Assembly (NCBI RefSeq): GCF_022637555.1
Contig: NZ_CP093342.1
Location: 744,001 to 808,000 of the forward strand
Reading direction: 5' to 3'
DNA from: Microbacterium sp. H1-D42
GTDB taxonomy: Bacteria; Actinomycetota; Actinomycetes; Actinomycetales; Microbacteriaceae
Length of the DNA stretch: 64,000 nt
Position 1 is the first letter of the stretch. Each line of letters starts with the position of its first letter. Position numbers and translations under genes: made by a program. Below are positions 1 through 7,477 of this stretch, piece by piece. The notes beneath the pieces were generated by a model. The model did no database searches, was not told where the DNA came from, and saw only the letters and a list, made by a program, of their open reading frames with translations.

Positions 1-37
1 CGGCCATCCCGAAAACATATCACTTTCGTGGCGGCCG

Positions 38-580
38 TCACAGGGGTGAAATCTCACGATGTCTGAGGCCGTGGAGCAGGTGATCGAGCCCATACGAGAA
101 GGCGGCGTCGACATCACCGCCGAGCCGGAAGGCGCCGGCCAGTTCCATCTGCAGGAACCCGGTTGCCCACGCGGTGAACAGACGCGCGGCATCGAGCGCA
201 TGCTCGTCGCCCACGCGGGCGCGTGCCGCGCTGACGACAGGGGCCGCGGCCCGCTCCAGCGCGGCGATCGGGGCGGATGCGGTGAACATCAGCCGAAATC
301 CCTCTGGCTGCGCGTGTGCGTGGGCGCGATAGGCCCTGGCGAGTGCGGCGAGGTCATCGTCGGCGGTGGCCAGCAGTGTGCCGAGCTCGTCGATGATGGA
401 TTCCGCGACGGCCGACAGCAGCGCGTCACGGTCTCGCACGTGCTTGTACAGCGAGGGTGCGCGCACTCCCACCCGCTCCGCGACGGCCTGCATCGTCAGC
501 CCCGCGGGGCCACGGGCTTCGAGGATCTCGCGACCTGCGGCGATGATCGCCGCGAACGATGTGCGCTGCGGTGTCGGCAT
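38..580 (-). CDS. TetR/AcrR family transcriptional repressor
   Basis: About 180 residues. The N-terminal TetR helix-turn-helix is clear (LTMQAVAERVGVRAPSLYKH, roughly residues 28-48), followed by an all-helical ligand domain of the WHG/TetR_C type. I start it at the second ATG (MPTPQR, position 580) because GGAGG lies 5 bases upstream of it; an ATG 12 bases earlier has no ribosome site. It is divergent from the metallo-hydrolase gene, and a palindrome with CTACG arms sits between them, so it probably represses that gene and itself. The ligand is unknown. Confidence 0.9.
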   Translation of the reverse strand: MPTPQRTSFAAIIAAGREILEARGPAGLTMQAVAERVGVRAPSLYKHVRDRDALLSAVAESIIDELGTLLATADDDLAALARAYRAHAHAQPEGFRLMFTASAPIAALERAAAPVVSAARARVGDEHALDAARLFTAWATGFLQMELAGAFRLGGDVDAAFSYGLDHLLHGLRHREISPL

Positions 581-598
581 CCGAACCTCCAAAGACTG

Positions 599-628
599 TT
601 GACATCACCCACGATAGCTACGTATCGT
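599..628 (+). promoter_or_regulatory. Promoter of the MBL hydrolase gene
   Basis: TTGACA (599-604), 18 bases, then TATCGT (623-628). The -10 box lies inside the TetR-type palindrome, so a bound repressor would block it. On the opposite strand TTGCGA-N17-TATCGT gives a candidate promoter for the tetR gene through the same palindrome. Confidence 0.55.
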
Positions 629-631
629 AGC
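617..631. promoter_or_regulatory. Operator palindrome for the TetR regulator
   Basis: GCTACG-TAT-CGTAGC, perfect 6-base arms around a 3-base spacer, in the divergent tetR/MBL promoter region. Size and place fit a TetR-family operator. That it is bound by the neighbouring TetR is inference. Confidence 0.6.
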
Positions 632-671
632 CATCGCAAGAGTCAGCGCCACCAGCCCCCGGAGGAATGTC

Positions 672-1379
672 ATGAAGCTCGCCCCGCACCTGCACAGACT
701 CGGTAACGACATCGTCGCGTCGTATCTCGTCGACCTTCCAGGCGGCATCACGCTCATCGACGCCGGCCTGCCGGGGCATTGGAACGATCTGCAGCGGGAG
801 CTGGAGGTGATCGGCCGCCCACTGGCCGACGTCCGCGGGCTCGTTCTCACGCACGGCGACTCCGACCACATCGGCTTCGCGGAGCGACTGCGCGTCGAGG
901 CGGGTGTTCCCGTCTACATCCACGCGGCCGATGCCCATCGGGCGCGCACCGGTGAGAAGCCGAAGACGCCGATGGGGCCGGCGCGCATCCGGGCGACGCT
1001 GGGGTTCTTCGCCTATGGGCTGCGCAAGAACGCGCTGCGCACCCGATACGTGCAGGAGGTCGTCGAAGTCGCTGACGGCGATGTGCTCGACCTGCCGGGC
1101 GCGCCGGTCGTGATCGGCATGCCGGGGCACTCGCCCGGCAGCATCGCCGTGCACATCCCGGCCGTGGATGCGGTCTTCGTCGGAGACGCGCTGACCACCC
1201 GCCACGTTCTCACCGGCCGCGAAGGCGCCCAGCCCGCACCGTTCACGGATGAACCCGCCGAGGCGCTGGCCTCTCTCGACCGCCTCGCATCGCTGCCGGC
1301 AACCTGGGTGCTCCCAGGCCACGGCGCCCCCTGGCACGGCTCACCCACCGACATCGCGGCTTCGGTGCGCGCCGCCTGA
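672..1379 (+). CDS. MBL-fold metallo-hydrolase
   Basis: 235 residues, GGAGG 7 bases before the ATG. Metallo-beta-lactamase fold with THGDSDH at residues 60-66, then GHSPGS, VGDAL and a C-terminal GHGAP histidine. The usual HxHxDH metal motif reads H61-G-D63-S-D65-H66, so the second histidine is aspartate; variants of this kind occur in the wider superfamily. The substrate (a hydrolysable ester, lactone or thioester) cannot be told. It is divergent from, and probably repressed by, the TetR protein. Confidence 0.85.
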   Translation: MKLAPHLHRLGNDIVASYLVDLPGGITLIDAGLPGHWNDLQRELEVIGRPLADVRGLVLTHGDSDHIGFAERLRVEAGVPVYIHAADAHRARTGEKPKTPMGPARIRATLGFFAYGLRKNALRTRYVQEVVEVADGDVLDLPGAPVVIGMPGHSPGSIAVHIPAVDAVFVGDALTTRHVLTGREGAQPAPFTDEPAEALASLDRLASLPATWVLPGHGAPWHGSPTDIAASVRAA

Positions 1380-1413
1380 CCCGCTCCCGCTCCCACTCTC
1401 TTTCGGTCGAGAG

Positions 1414-1489
1414 CACGGGATCTCGCCGAGTGCACGGGATCTTGGCGTGAACGAGTCGTGCACTCGGCAGCATACGGTGCACTCGGCGA
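1414..1489. repeat. Intergenic direct and inverted repeats between convergent genes
   Basis: The unit CACGGGATCT occurs twice (about 1414 and 1433). TCGCCGAGTGCAC (1423-1435) is the exact reverse complement of GTGCACTCGGCGA (1477-1489), and an 11-base partner copy lies between them at 1458-1468. The upstream arm could therefore pair with either downstream arm. It sits between the convergent MBL and isochorismatase genes, so it may act as a bidirectional terminator or be a small REP-like element. Confidence 0.6.
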
Positions 1490-1493
1490 TCAG

Positions 1494-2045
1494 TCAGCGT
1501 GCGGTGAGGATCTCCGCCGTCGTCGCCAGCGCGATCTGCGGGGGATAGAGGCCCATCACGTGCAGGGCCGCCGCGTGGTTCTCGGCGGTCGAGCCCGCGC
1601 AGGCGTCGGTCGCGATCGTGAGGCGTGCGCCGGCATCCGCACCAGCCAGCGCCGTCGACAGCACGCAGCAGTCCGTCGAGACGCCGGCGAGCACGACGTG
1701 CGCGCCGCGACCGACAACCTGTTCGATCTCGGCACCCCACTTGCCGAAAGTGGGCAGGTCGAGCGTCGGATGCTGAGACACGCCGCGCGCCGCGGGAACG
1801 AGGTCGTAGAGCGGATCGGATGCCGGCTTGTCGGCGAACGGCCACGCGTCGAAGTACTCGCCCCACGAGGTCGAACGGTCAGCCGTCGGCATCCACCGCG
1901 TCACCAGCACGTTCTCGCCGAAGCTATCGGCGAGCAGCCGGATGTTGGCCATCGCACCCTCGAAGAACGGCGACCCCCATTCGGAGTCCGGCGAAGCGAA
2001 GATGTTCTGCGGATCGATGATGACCAGCCACGAGGACTGCGTCAC
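1494..2045 (-). CDS. Isochorismatase-family cysteine hydrolase
   Basis: 183 residues from a GTG start whose GTGA overlaps the stop of the upstream permease gene. The longer in-frame opening has no family similarity. The catalytic triad of the isochorismatase-like hydrolases is visible: Asp11 in VIIDPQN, Lys in TFGKWG and Cys in GVSTDCCVLST. Such enzymes hydrolyse amides such as nicotinamide, ureidoacrylate or biuret-like compounds. Translational coupling to a nucleobase/cytosine-type permease suggests catabolism of an imported nitrogen heterocycle; that is inference. Confidence 0.88.
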   Translation of the reverse strand: MTQSSWLVIIDPQNIFASPDSEWGSPFFEGAMANIRLLADSFGENVLVTRWMPTADRSTSWGEYFDAWPFADKPASDPLYDLVPAARGVSQHPTLDLPTFGKWGAEIEQVVGRGAHVVLAGVSTDCCVLSTALAGADAGARLTIATDACAGSTAENHAAALHVMGLYPPQIALATTAEILTAR

Positions 2046-3484
2046 GCCTGCTCCTGCCGCCTGATCTTGCCCGCACGGGCGAACCAGGTCACCACGAACG
2101 ACAGCACCAGGGCGACGAAGACGCCCACGTTGGCGAATGCCCACTCGCCGTCCTTGCCGCCGATGAGGAACAGCAGGTAGCCCTGCCAGTTGTTCCAGGC
2201 GGCCTCCTCGGCGAACAGGTTCACGACGAGGCCCCAGCCGATCACGCTGGTGGCGACCATCGTGAGCACCGACGTCCAGTCCCAGGCGCCGTAGCGGCCG
2301 TTCGCGTCGAACAGGGCATCCTCGTCGTAGTCCTTGCGGCGACGCAGGATGTCGGCGATGAGGATGCCGGCCCACGATGCCAGCGGCACGCCGAGGGTGA
2401 TGAGGAAGGACTGGAACGGGCCGAGGAAGTCGGCGGCGAAGAACACGACGTAGATCGTGCCGAGCGTGAGGATGACGCCGTCGATGGCCGCGGCGCTCGG
2501 TCGGGGGATGCGAATGCCGAGGCTGATCAGCGTGAGACCGGACGAGTAGATGCCGAGTACCGCGCCCGAGACCAGCGCGAGCACCGCGGTCAGAAGGAAC
2601 GGCACGAGCACCCAGATCGGCAGGATGGTGGCCAGGGCTCCGATCGGGTCGGCGCCGACAGCATCCATCAGCTTCGGATCAGACCCGGCCAACAGCACAC
2701 CGAAGATGACCAGGATCACCGGGGCGATTGCACCGCCGAAGGTGTTCCAGAACACGATCGCACCGTCGGACGCCGTGCGCTTCTGGTATCGCGACCAGTC
2801 GGCGGCGATGTTGATCCAACCGAGGCCGAAGCCGGTCATCACCATCACCAGCGCACCGATCACCGCGCCCGTGCTGCCGTTCGGGATGGCCATCACAGCG
2901 GCCATGTCGATGTGGCTGCTGGCGAGGATGATGTACAGGATCGTGACGGCGCCGGTGATCCAGGTGAGCACCGACTGCATCTTCATGATGGTGTGGTACC
3001 CGAGCACGGAGGCCGCCACGATGAGGGCTGCGACCACGATCGTCGCGATGATCTTCAGCGCCACGCTGTCGCCGTCACCGCCGAGCTGGGTGATGACCGT
3101 CGCGGTGGCGAGCACCGCCATGATCGCCAGGAACGTCTCCCAGCCGATCGAGGTCAGCCACGAGACGATGCCTGGCACCTTCTGCCCATGCACGCCGAAG
3201 GCGGCGCGCGAGAGCACCATCGTCGGTGCGGAGCCGCGTTTGCCGGCGATCGCGATCAGGCCGCACAGGAAGAACGACACGACGATGCCGATGATCGAGA
3301 CGAGCGTCGCCTGCCAGAACGAGATGCCGAACCCCAGCACGAACGAGCCGTAGCTCATGCCGAACACCGAGACGTTGGCGGCGAACCAGGGCCAGAACAG
3401 GTCGCGTGGCTTGGCGGTGCGGTCGGATTCAGGGATGATCTCGATGCCGACGCGCTCGATCAGCGCGGGGGTGTTGTCGCTCAT
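2042..3484 (-). CDS. NCS1-family purine/cytosine-type permease
   Basis: 480 residues with about twelve hydrophobic segments and the NCS1 layout (cytosine/purine/hydantoin symporter family), including the early FWPWFAANVSVFGMSYGSF region and a GWGLVVN segment near the end. It probably imports a nucleobase or related nitrogen compound by ion symport. It is the first gene of a two-gene unit with the isochorismatase-like hydrolase (4-base overlap). No clear Shine-Dalgarno precedes the ATG. Exact substrate unknown. Confidence 0.88.
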   Translation of the reverse strand: MSDNTPALIERVGIEIIPESDRTAKPRDLFWPWFAANVSVFGMSYGSFVLGFGISFWQATLVSIIGIVVSFFLCGLIAIAGKRGSAPTMVLSRAAFGVHGQKVPGIVSWLTSIGWETFLAIMAVLATATVITQLGGDGDSVALKIIATIVVAALIVAASVLGYHTIMKMQSVLTWITGAVTILYIILASSHIDMAAVMAIPNGSTGAVIGALVMVMTGFGLGWINIAADWSRYQKRTASDGAIVFWNTFGGAIAPVILVIFGVLLAGSDPKLMDAVGADPIGALATILPIWVLVPFLLTAVLALVSGAVLGIYSSGLTLISLGIRIPRPSAAAIDGVILTLGTIYVVFFAADFLGPFQSFLITLGVPLASWAGILIADILRRRKDYDEDALFDANGRYGAWDWTSVLTMVATSVIGWGLVVNLFAEEAAWNNWQGYLLFLIGGKDGEWAFANVGVFVALVLSFVVTWFARAGKIRRQEQA

Positions 3485-3535
3485 GCCCTCATCCTGGCAC
3501 CGACTCCGCCAGGCCGCGAGGATATCCGCGGCGGC

Positions 3536-3883
3536 TCAGCGCCCGAGCAGTTCGGTGACGGTGTCGATCGCGCCGTCCGCGATGCGGAAGAACGCCCAGG
3601 TGCCGCGCTTCTCGCGCTCGAGGAATCCGGACTGCACGAGGATGCGCAGGTGATGCGAGACGGTCGGCTGACTGAGGCCGAGCGGCTCCGTCAGATCGCA
3701 CACGCACGCTTCGCGGTCGGCATGGGCCGAGATCATCGAGAGGATGCGCAGGCGCGCCGGATCGGCCAGCGCCTTCAGCGAGGCGGCGAGCGAGACGGCG
3801 TTCTCCTGGCTGATCGGCGCGCGAGTCAGCGGTGCACAGCAGGATTGCAGGTCGCGCAGCGGGATGAGCTCGAGAGTCGGCAT
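3536..3883 (-). CDS. arsR: ArsR-family metalloid-responsive repressor
   Basis: 115 residues, winged helix (LSQPTVSHHLRILVQSG). Cys15-Cys16 near the N-terminus (DLQSCC) and Cys60/Cys62 in EACVCDL resemble the Cys15/Cys16/Cys55 As(III) site described for Corynebacterium glutamicum ArsR, rather than only the classical helix ELCVC site. The start is the ATG at 3883: a CACAAT box lies 6 bases upstream, with TTGACG 17 bases further, so the transcript is probably leaderless. It is divergent from a tiny cysteine-rich gene. No arsenite pump or arsenate reductase is adjacent. Confidence 0.9.
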   Translation of the reverse strand: MPTLELIPLRDLQSCCAPLTRAPISQENAVSLAASLKALADPARLRILSMISAHADREACVCDLTEPLGLSQPTVSHHLRILVQSGFLEREKRGTWAFFRIADGAIDTVTELLGR

Positions 3884-3889
3884 ACCTCG

Positions 3890-3918
3890 ATTGTGCGCAA
3901 GATATTGACAGACGTCAA
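3890..3918 (-). promoter_or_regulatory. arsR promoter, leaderless
   Basis: On the minus strand, TTGACG (3918-3913), 17 bases, CACAAT (3895-3890), then 6 bases to the arsR ATG. The -35 box lies in the right half of the operator palindrome. Confidence 0.6.
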
Positions 3919-3922
3919 TATC
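3901..3922. promoter_or_regulatory. ArsR operator
   Basis: GATATTGAC, AGAC, GTCAATATC: perfect 9-base arms with a 4-base spacer. Each arm contains a TTGAC -35 box, one reading left into arsR and one reading right into the small cysteine-rich gene, so one bound dimer would shut both promoters. The shape fits ArsR/SmtB-type operators. Confidence 0.75.
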
Positions 3923-3933
3923 TACGCGACGAT
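3905..3933 (+). promoter_or_regulatory. Promoter of the cysteine-rich peptide gene
   Basis: TTGACA (3905-3910), 17 bases, GACGAT (3928-3933). The -35 box lies in the left arm of the ArsR operator. Confidence 0.5.
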
Positions 3934-3977
3934 CGCAACGTCCGAATATCGATGAGTATCGATGAAAGGAGTGCGAA

Positions 3978-4046
3978 ATGGACGACTGCTGCGAAGCCGG
4001 CTGCGAGCCGATGCCTGACGGCACGTGCCCGACCGGATGCTGCTGA
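3978..4046 (+). CDS. Six-cysteine 22-residue peptide, divergent from arsR
   Basis: A 23-codon frame (ATG to TGA) with AAAGGAG 8 bases upstream of the start. The peptide has cysteines at 4, 5, 9, 17, 21 and 22 in 22 residues, plus four Asp/Glu residues (D3, E6, E10, D14 among them) and two prolines. It has no signal peptide or hydrophobic stretch. It is the only frame opposite arsR before the M18 gene and sits under the ArsR operator, so a soft-metal or metalloid-binding (metallothionein-like) or sensory role is plausible. I know of no named family. Function is inference. Confidence 0.6.
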   Translation: MDDCCEAGCEPMPDGTCPTGCC

Positions 4047-4058
4047 CGCACACCGAAG

Positions 4059-4090
4059 CGGGGCCGCCGATCAGATGATCGACGGCCCCG
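4059..4090. terminator. Hairpin between cysteine-peptide gene and M18 gene
   Basis: CGGGGCCGCCGATC, loop AGAT, GATCGACGGCCCCG: a 14-base stem with one mismatch, 12 bases after the peptide stop and before the end of the convergent aminopeptidase gene. No strong T-run follows, as is common in GC-rich actinobacteria. Confidence 0.6.
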
Positions 4091-4106
4091 CCGGGTGCGG
4101 CGGATC

Positions 4107-5408
4107 TCAGCCGGCGAAGAATGCGCGCGCGACGCGCGACAGATCGTGCAGGTCGCTGACGCCGGCGAGTTCGCGCGCCGAATGCATCGACAGGATCGGG
4201 ATGCCGACATCGACCGTCCGGATGCCAAGGCGCGTCGCCGTGATCGGCCCGATGGTCGAGCCGCAGGGCACCGCATTGTTCGAGACGAACTCCTGCGAGG
4301 CGACACCCGCCGACTCGCACCAGTCCGCCCAGGCGGCAGCACCAAGGGCATCGGTCGCATAGCGCTGGTTGGCGTTGATCTTCAGGATCGGGCCCGAGCC
4401 CAGCAGGGGCTGCACGACGGGGTCGTGGCGTCCAGCGAAGTTCGGGTGCACCGAGTGGCCGACGTCGCTCGACAGGCACCAGGAGGTTGCATATGCGCGG
4501 CGCAGGTCTTCAGCATCCGCGCCGAGCGAGCCGTAGATCCGCTCCAGGATGTCTTCCAGGATCGGGCCAGCGGCCCCAGAGCGCGAGGCCGAGCCGAGTT
4601 CTTCGTGGTCGAATGCGGCGAGCATCGGGATGACTCCGGACGCCGAGGGCGCCGCTTCGATCAGCGCGACCACGCCGGCGTGCACCGATGCCAGGTCGTC
4701 GAGGCGACCCGAGGCGAAGAACGCGTCGTCCTTTCCGAAGACCGCTCCGCGGGCAGCATCCGCCACGACCGCGTCGAAGCCGCGGATCTCGGCGGCATCG
4801 ACGTTCGCCGTCGCCGCCAGTTCGGCGAGGATGTCCGCCGACTCGGCTGAGCCGAGGCCCCACACCGGCTGCGTGCCGGTCTGCTTGTCGAGCGCGAGCC
4901 CGTCGTTCACGCCCCGGTCGAGGTGGATCGCGAGCTGCGGCAGGCGCAGCAGCGGTCCGGTGGCGGCGAGCACGACGCGGCCGTCGGCCAGAGCAAGCCG
5001 CCCGGCGAGACGCAGCTCGCGGTCGAGCCAGGAGTTCAGCAGCGGCCCGCCGTAGACCTCGACGGCGGCCTGCAGCCAGCCGTGCGAGCCGGTCGTCGGC
5101 TTGGGCTTCAGCTTGAAGCCGGGGGAGTCGGTGTGGGCGCCGAGAACGTTCGCGGGAGTGATGGCAGTGGCATCTGAAGGCACGGCCCAGCCGATCGCCG
5201 CGCCGTCGCGCACGATGACGAATCGGCCGCCCGGCTGCGTCGGCCAGGCGTCGGCTTCGTCGAGGCGGGTGAACCCAGCATCCACCAGCCGCCGCGCGAC
5301 CTCTTCGGCCGCGTGATAGCTCGACGGCGAGGCGGCGACGAAGTCGGCGAGGTCGGCGGCGTGCGCCAGCGCGGCAGGAGAGGGTGCGGCAGAAGACGTG
5401 TCAGGCAT
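4107..5408 (-). CDS. M18-family aminopeptidase
   Basis: 433 residues from the ATG at 5408, the usual size for M18 (aspartyl-aminopeptidase type) enzymes; a longer in-frame opening upstream has no similarity. Co-catalytic zinc ligands and catalytic residues are seen in order: LGAHTDSPGF (His, Asp), FDHEELGS (Glu-Glu), and SVHPNF near the C-terminus. It is a cytosolic exopeptidase that removes N-terminal residues from peptides. A TAGCAT box 7 bases before the start suggests a leaderless transcript. Confidence 0.92.
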   Translation of the reverse strand: MPDTSSAAPSPAALAHAADLADFVAASPSSYHAAEEVARRLVDAGFTRLDEADAWPTQPGGRFVIVRDGAAIGWAVPSDATAITPANVLGAHTDSPGFKLKPKPTTGSHGWLQAAVEVYGGPLLNSWLDRELRLAGRLALADGRVVLAATGPLLRLPQLAIHLDRGVNDGLALDKQTGTQPVWGLGSAESADILAELAATANVDAAEIRGFDAVVADAARGAVFGKDDAFFASGRLDDLASVHAGVVALIEAAPSASGVIPMLAAFDHEELGSASRSGAAGPILEDILERIYGSLGADAEDLRRAYATSWCLSSDVGHSVHPNFAGRHDPVVQPLLGSGPILKINANQRYATDALGAAAWADWCESAGVASQEFVSNNAVPCGSTIGPITATRLGIRTVDVGIPILSMHSARELAGVSDLHDLSRVARAFFAG

Positions 5409-5415
5409 GCCTTCG

Positions 5416-5421
5416 ATGCTA
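5416..5421 (-). promoter_or_regulatory. -10 box of the M18 gene, leaderless
   Basis: TAGCAT on the minus strand, 7 bases before the ATG at 5408, which puts the expected transcription start at or beside the start codon. Confidence 0.5.
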
Positions 5422-5570
5422 TCCCGCACCTTGCGCCGACGAGCATGAGCGCAGGGGTGATCAGTGGAATGGGCCGCCGCGCTCTGGGTATGCACCCGAG
5501 GTCTGTTCGCGAGCGCTAATGTCGGATCGGCTCGGTCGTTTCATGAGCCACACACGGAGGGGCGAGAGAA

Positions 5571-6401
5571 ATGTCAGACATCAAGAGCACGAACGCCTGG
5601 CAGCGCTTCTGGGAGAAGGGCGGGTGGTGGCGGTCGGCGATCGCCGTCGCCGCGTACTTCGTCGTCTACCAGTACGTCCCGCTGCTGTTCGCGCCGCTCT
5701 TCCCGGATTCCGCGGGGCTGGATGACGCCGCAAAGGTGTGGATCTTCACGGTCATCCCGATCGCGTTCGGCGGTCTGGTGCTCGTGCTGTTCGCGTGGTC
5801 GCTCGGCTGGTTCCGCGAGCTGTTCGGTCCGCAGCCGATCCGTGGCCGTGGGTGGATGTGGATCGGCGTCGCGACCGTGCTGGTGTTCAACATCGTGCAT
5901 TTCGCAACTGTCGACTACGGCACGGCCGGTGCCAGTGCCGTCATCGCATGGCTCGTCGCCGGGCTGTGCATCGGCTTCGCCGAGGAGACGCTGACGCGCG
6001 GCGTCGTGGTGAACCTCATGCGCAAGCACGGTTACCGGGAGATCGCCGTCGCCACCGTCTCGGCTGCGCTTTTCGCAGTGCTGCACGCCGGGAACCTGCT
6101 CACCGGTCAGTCGCTGCTCGCGACGCTGTTCCAACTGGTGTACACCTTCGGATTCGGCATCCTGATGTACCTCACCTTGCGCGTCACCGGCAGTCTGGTC
6201 TGGCCGATTCTGCTGCACGCGTCGACGGATCCCTCGATCTTCCTGGCGACGAGCTACCCGACCACGGGGCTGGGGGCCACGCTTGGAGGGCTCGGCAATC
6301 CGGCTGTGATCATTGTCGGACTCATCCTGCTGATCTTCATTCGCGGCAAGGTGACCCCGGCAGCCGATGTGATCAGCACTCCCGGCGAGGCGAGATTCTG
6401 A
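5571..6401 (+). CDS. CPBP-family intramembrane metalloprotease
   Basis: 276 residues, about eight membrane segments. The Abi/CAAX-protease signature is complete: E138-E139-x3-R143 (AEETLTR), His172 in FAVLHAGN and His216 in ILLHAST. The family includes prenyl-protein and bacteriocin-immunity type membrane proteases; the bacterial substrate is usually unknown. GGGGCGAGAG lies just before the ATG. It stands alone, with a 160-base upstream gap that holds no other gene. Confidence 0.9.
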   Translation: MSDIKSTNAWQRFWEKGGWWRSAIAVAAYFVVYQYVPLLFAPLFPDSAGLDDAAKVWIFTVIPIAFGGLVLVLFAWSLGWFRELFGPQPIRGRGWMWIGVATVLVFNIVHFATVDYGTAGASAVIAWLVAGLCIGFAEETLTRGVVVNLMRKHGYREIAVATVSAALFAVLHAGNLLTGQSLLATLFQLVYTFGFGILMYLTLRVTGSLVWPILLHASTDPSIFLATSYPTTGLGATLGGLGNPAVIIVGLILLIFIRGKVTPAADVISTPGEARF

Positions 6402-6472
6402 CCCGCGCCCGCGAAGACGCCAACGCGCCTCGCGCCGTCACCGAGCTGTCTCGGCGCTCGTCGCCCCCGCGC

Positions 6473-6478
6473 TAAGGT
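6473..6478 (+). promoter_or_regulatory. -10 box of the EamA gene, leaderless
   Basis: TAAGGT ending 6 bases before the GTG at 6485; no Shine-Dalgarno. Confidence 0.5.
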
Positions 6479-6484
6479 CGTCGG

Positions 6485-7348
6485 GTGTCCGGTCTCGCCA
6501 TCGCCCTGGCGCTTGCCGCCGCCGTCGCGCACGCCGCGTGGAACGTCATCGCGCACAACGTAAGCCGCGCGGGCGTGCCGTTCCTGTGGTGGGGCGCTCT
6601 GGCGAGTGCCGTGATCTGGGCGGGCGCGATCCCGTTCACCGGCGGGCTCGGCACCGACGACCTTCGCGGATTCCTGCTCGGCGTGGGCGTATCGGCCGTG
6701 CTGCACGTGCTCTACATGGCGGTGCTGCAGCGCGGATATCAGGTCGGGGACCTCTCGACCGTCTACGCCACCGCGCGGGGGAGTGGGCCGTTCCGGTCGG
6801 TCATCATCGCCATGGTGCTGCTGGGTGAGCGACCCTCTGCGGTTGCGCTGGGCGGTGTGGCGCTGGTGCTGCTCGGAGTCATCGGCATCGGACTCGTCGA
6901 CCGCGACTCCTCAGGAGTGCGCCGCGGCGTCGACCCCGCGGTGCTGTTCGGACTGCTCACCGGCGTGATGATCGCGACCTACACGATATGGGACGCCCAC
7001 TCGGTGCGTGAATGGAGCCTCTCGCCGGTGGCCTTCATGGTGGGCACCACGGTGCTGCAGTTGCCCTTCTACAGCGTCGTCGTGCGGCGGCGCTGGGCAT
7101 CCGTCTGGCAATTGGGGCGTCGCGAGTGGCGCCGGATCATCGCCTTCGGCATCCTGTCGCCGCTGTCGTACATCCTCGTGCTTCAGGCGATCACGATCGC
7201 CCCGGTCGCGCTGATCGCGCCGCTGCGCGAGGTCAGCGTCGTGCTGATCAGCCTGTTCGGCGCGTTCGTGCTGAAGGAGTCGCGGCCAGGGCTCCGCATC
7301 GCGGCCTCTGTGGTCGTGGTCGCGGGCGTCGTGCTGCTCGCCTTCTGA
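6485..7348 (+). CDS. EamA/DMT-superfamily metabolite transporter
   Basis: 287 residues with ten hydrophobic segments arranged as two EamA repeats (roughly residues 1-130 and 150-285), each ending in the family pattern of a conserved helix (VYATARGSGP; PLREVSVVLISLFGAFVLKE). The GTG start is preceded by TAAGGT at leaderless spacing. Likely an exporter of small metabolites; substrate not predictable from sequence. Confidence 0.9.
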   Translation: MSGLAIALALAAAVAHAAWNVIAHNVSRAGVPFLWWGALASAVIWAGAIPFTGGLGTDDLRGFLLGVGVSAVLHVLYMAVLQRGYQVGDLSTVYATARGSGPFRSVIIAMVLLGERPSAVALGGVALVLLGVIGIGLVDRDSSGVRRGVDPAVLFGLLTGVMIATYTIWDAHSVREWSLSPVAFMVGTTVLQLPFYSVVVRRRWASVWQLGRREWRRIIAFGILSPLSYILVLQAITIAPVALIAPLREVSVVLISLFGAFVLKESRPGLRIAASVVVVAGVVLLAF

Positions 7349-7382
7349 AGGCGGTGGTCCGCGACGGTGTCGGTGGATACTG

Positions 7383-7437
7383 ATATAGAACAACTGTACT
7401 ATTCAATAGTTGCCTGCGCGAGAAGAATATAGAACAA
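7383..7437. repeat. AT-rich repeats upstream of the DUF222 gene
   Basis: ATATAGAACAA occurs at 7383-7393 and 7427-7437. Between them is the perfect 13-base palindrome ACTATT-C-AATAGT (7398-7410). This is the most AT-rich stretch of the left arm and contrasts with its surroundings. Confidence 0.5.
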
Positions 7438-7441
7438 AGCA

Positions 7442-7471
7442 TTGACTTGCCTGCCTGGTCGGACGTAGGCT
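7442..7471 (+). promoter_or_regulatory. Promoter of the DUF222-HNH gene, leaderless
   Basis: TTGACT (7442-7447), 18 bases, TAGGCT (7466-7471), then 6 bases to the ATG at 7478. Confidence 0.6.
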
Positions 7472-7477
7472 GAAGGC

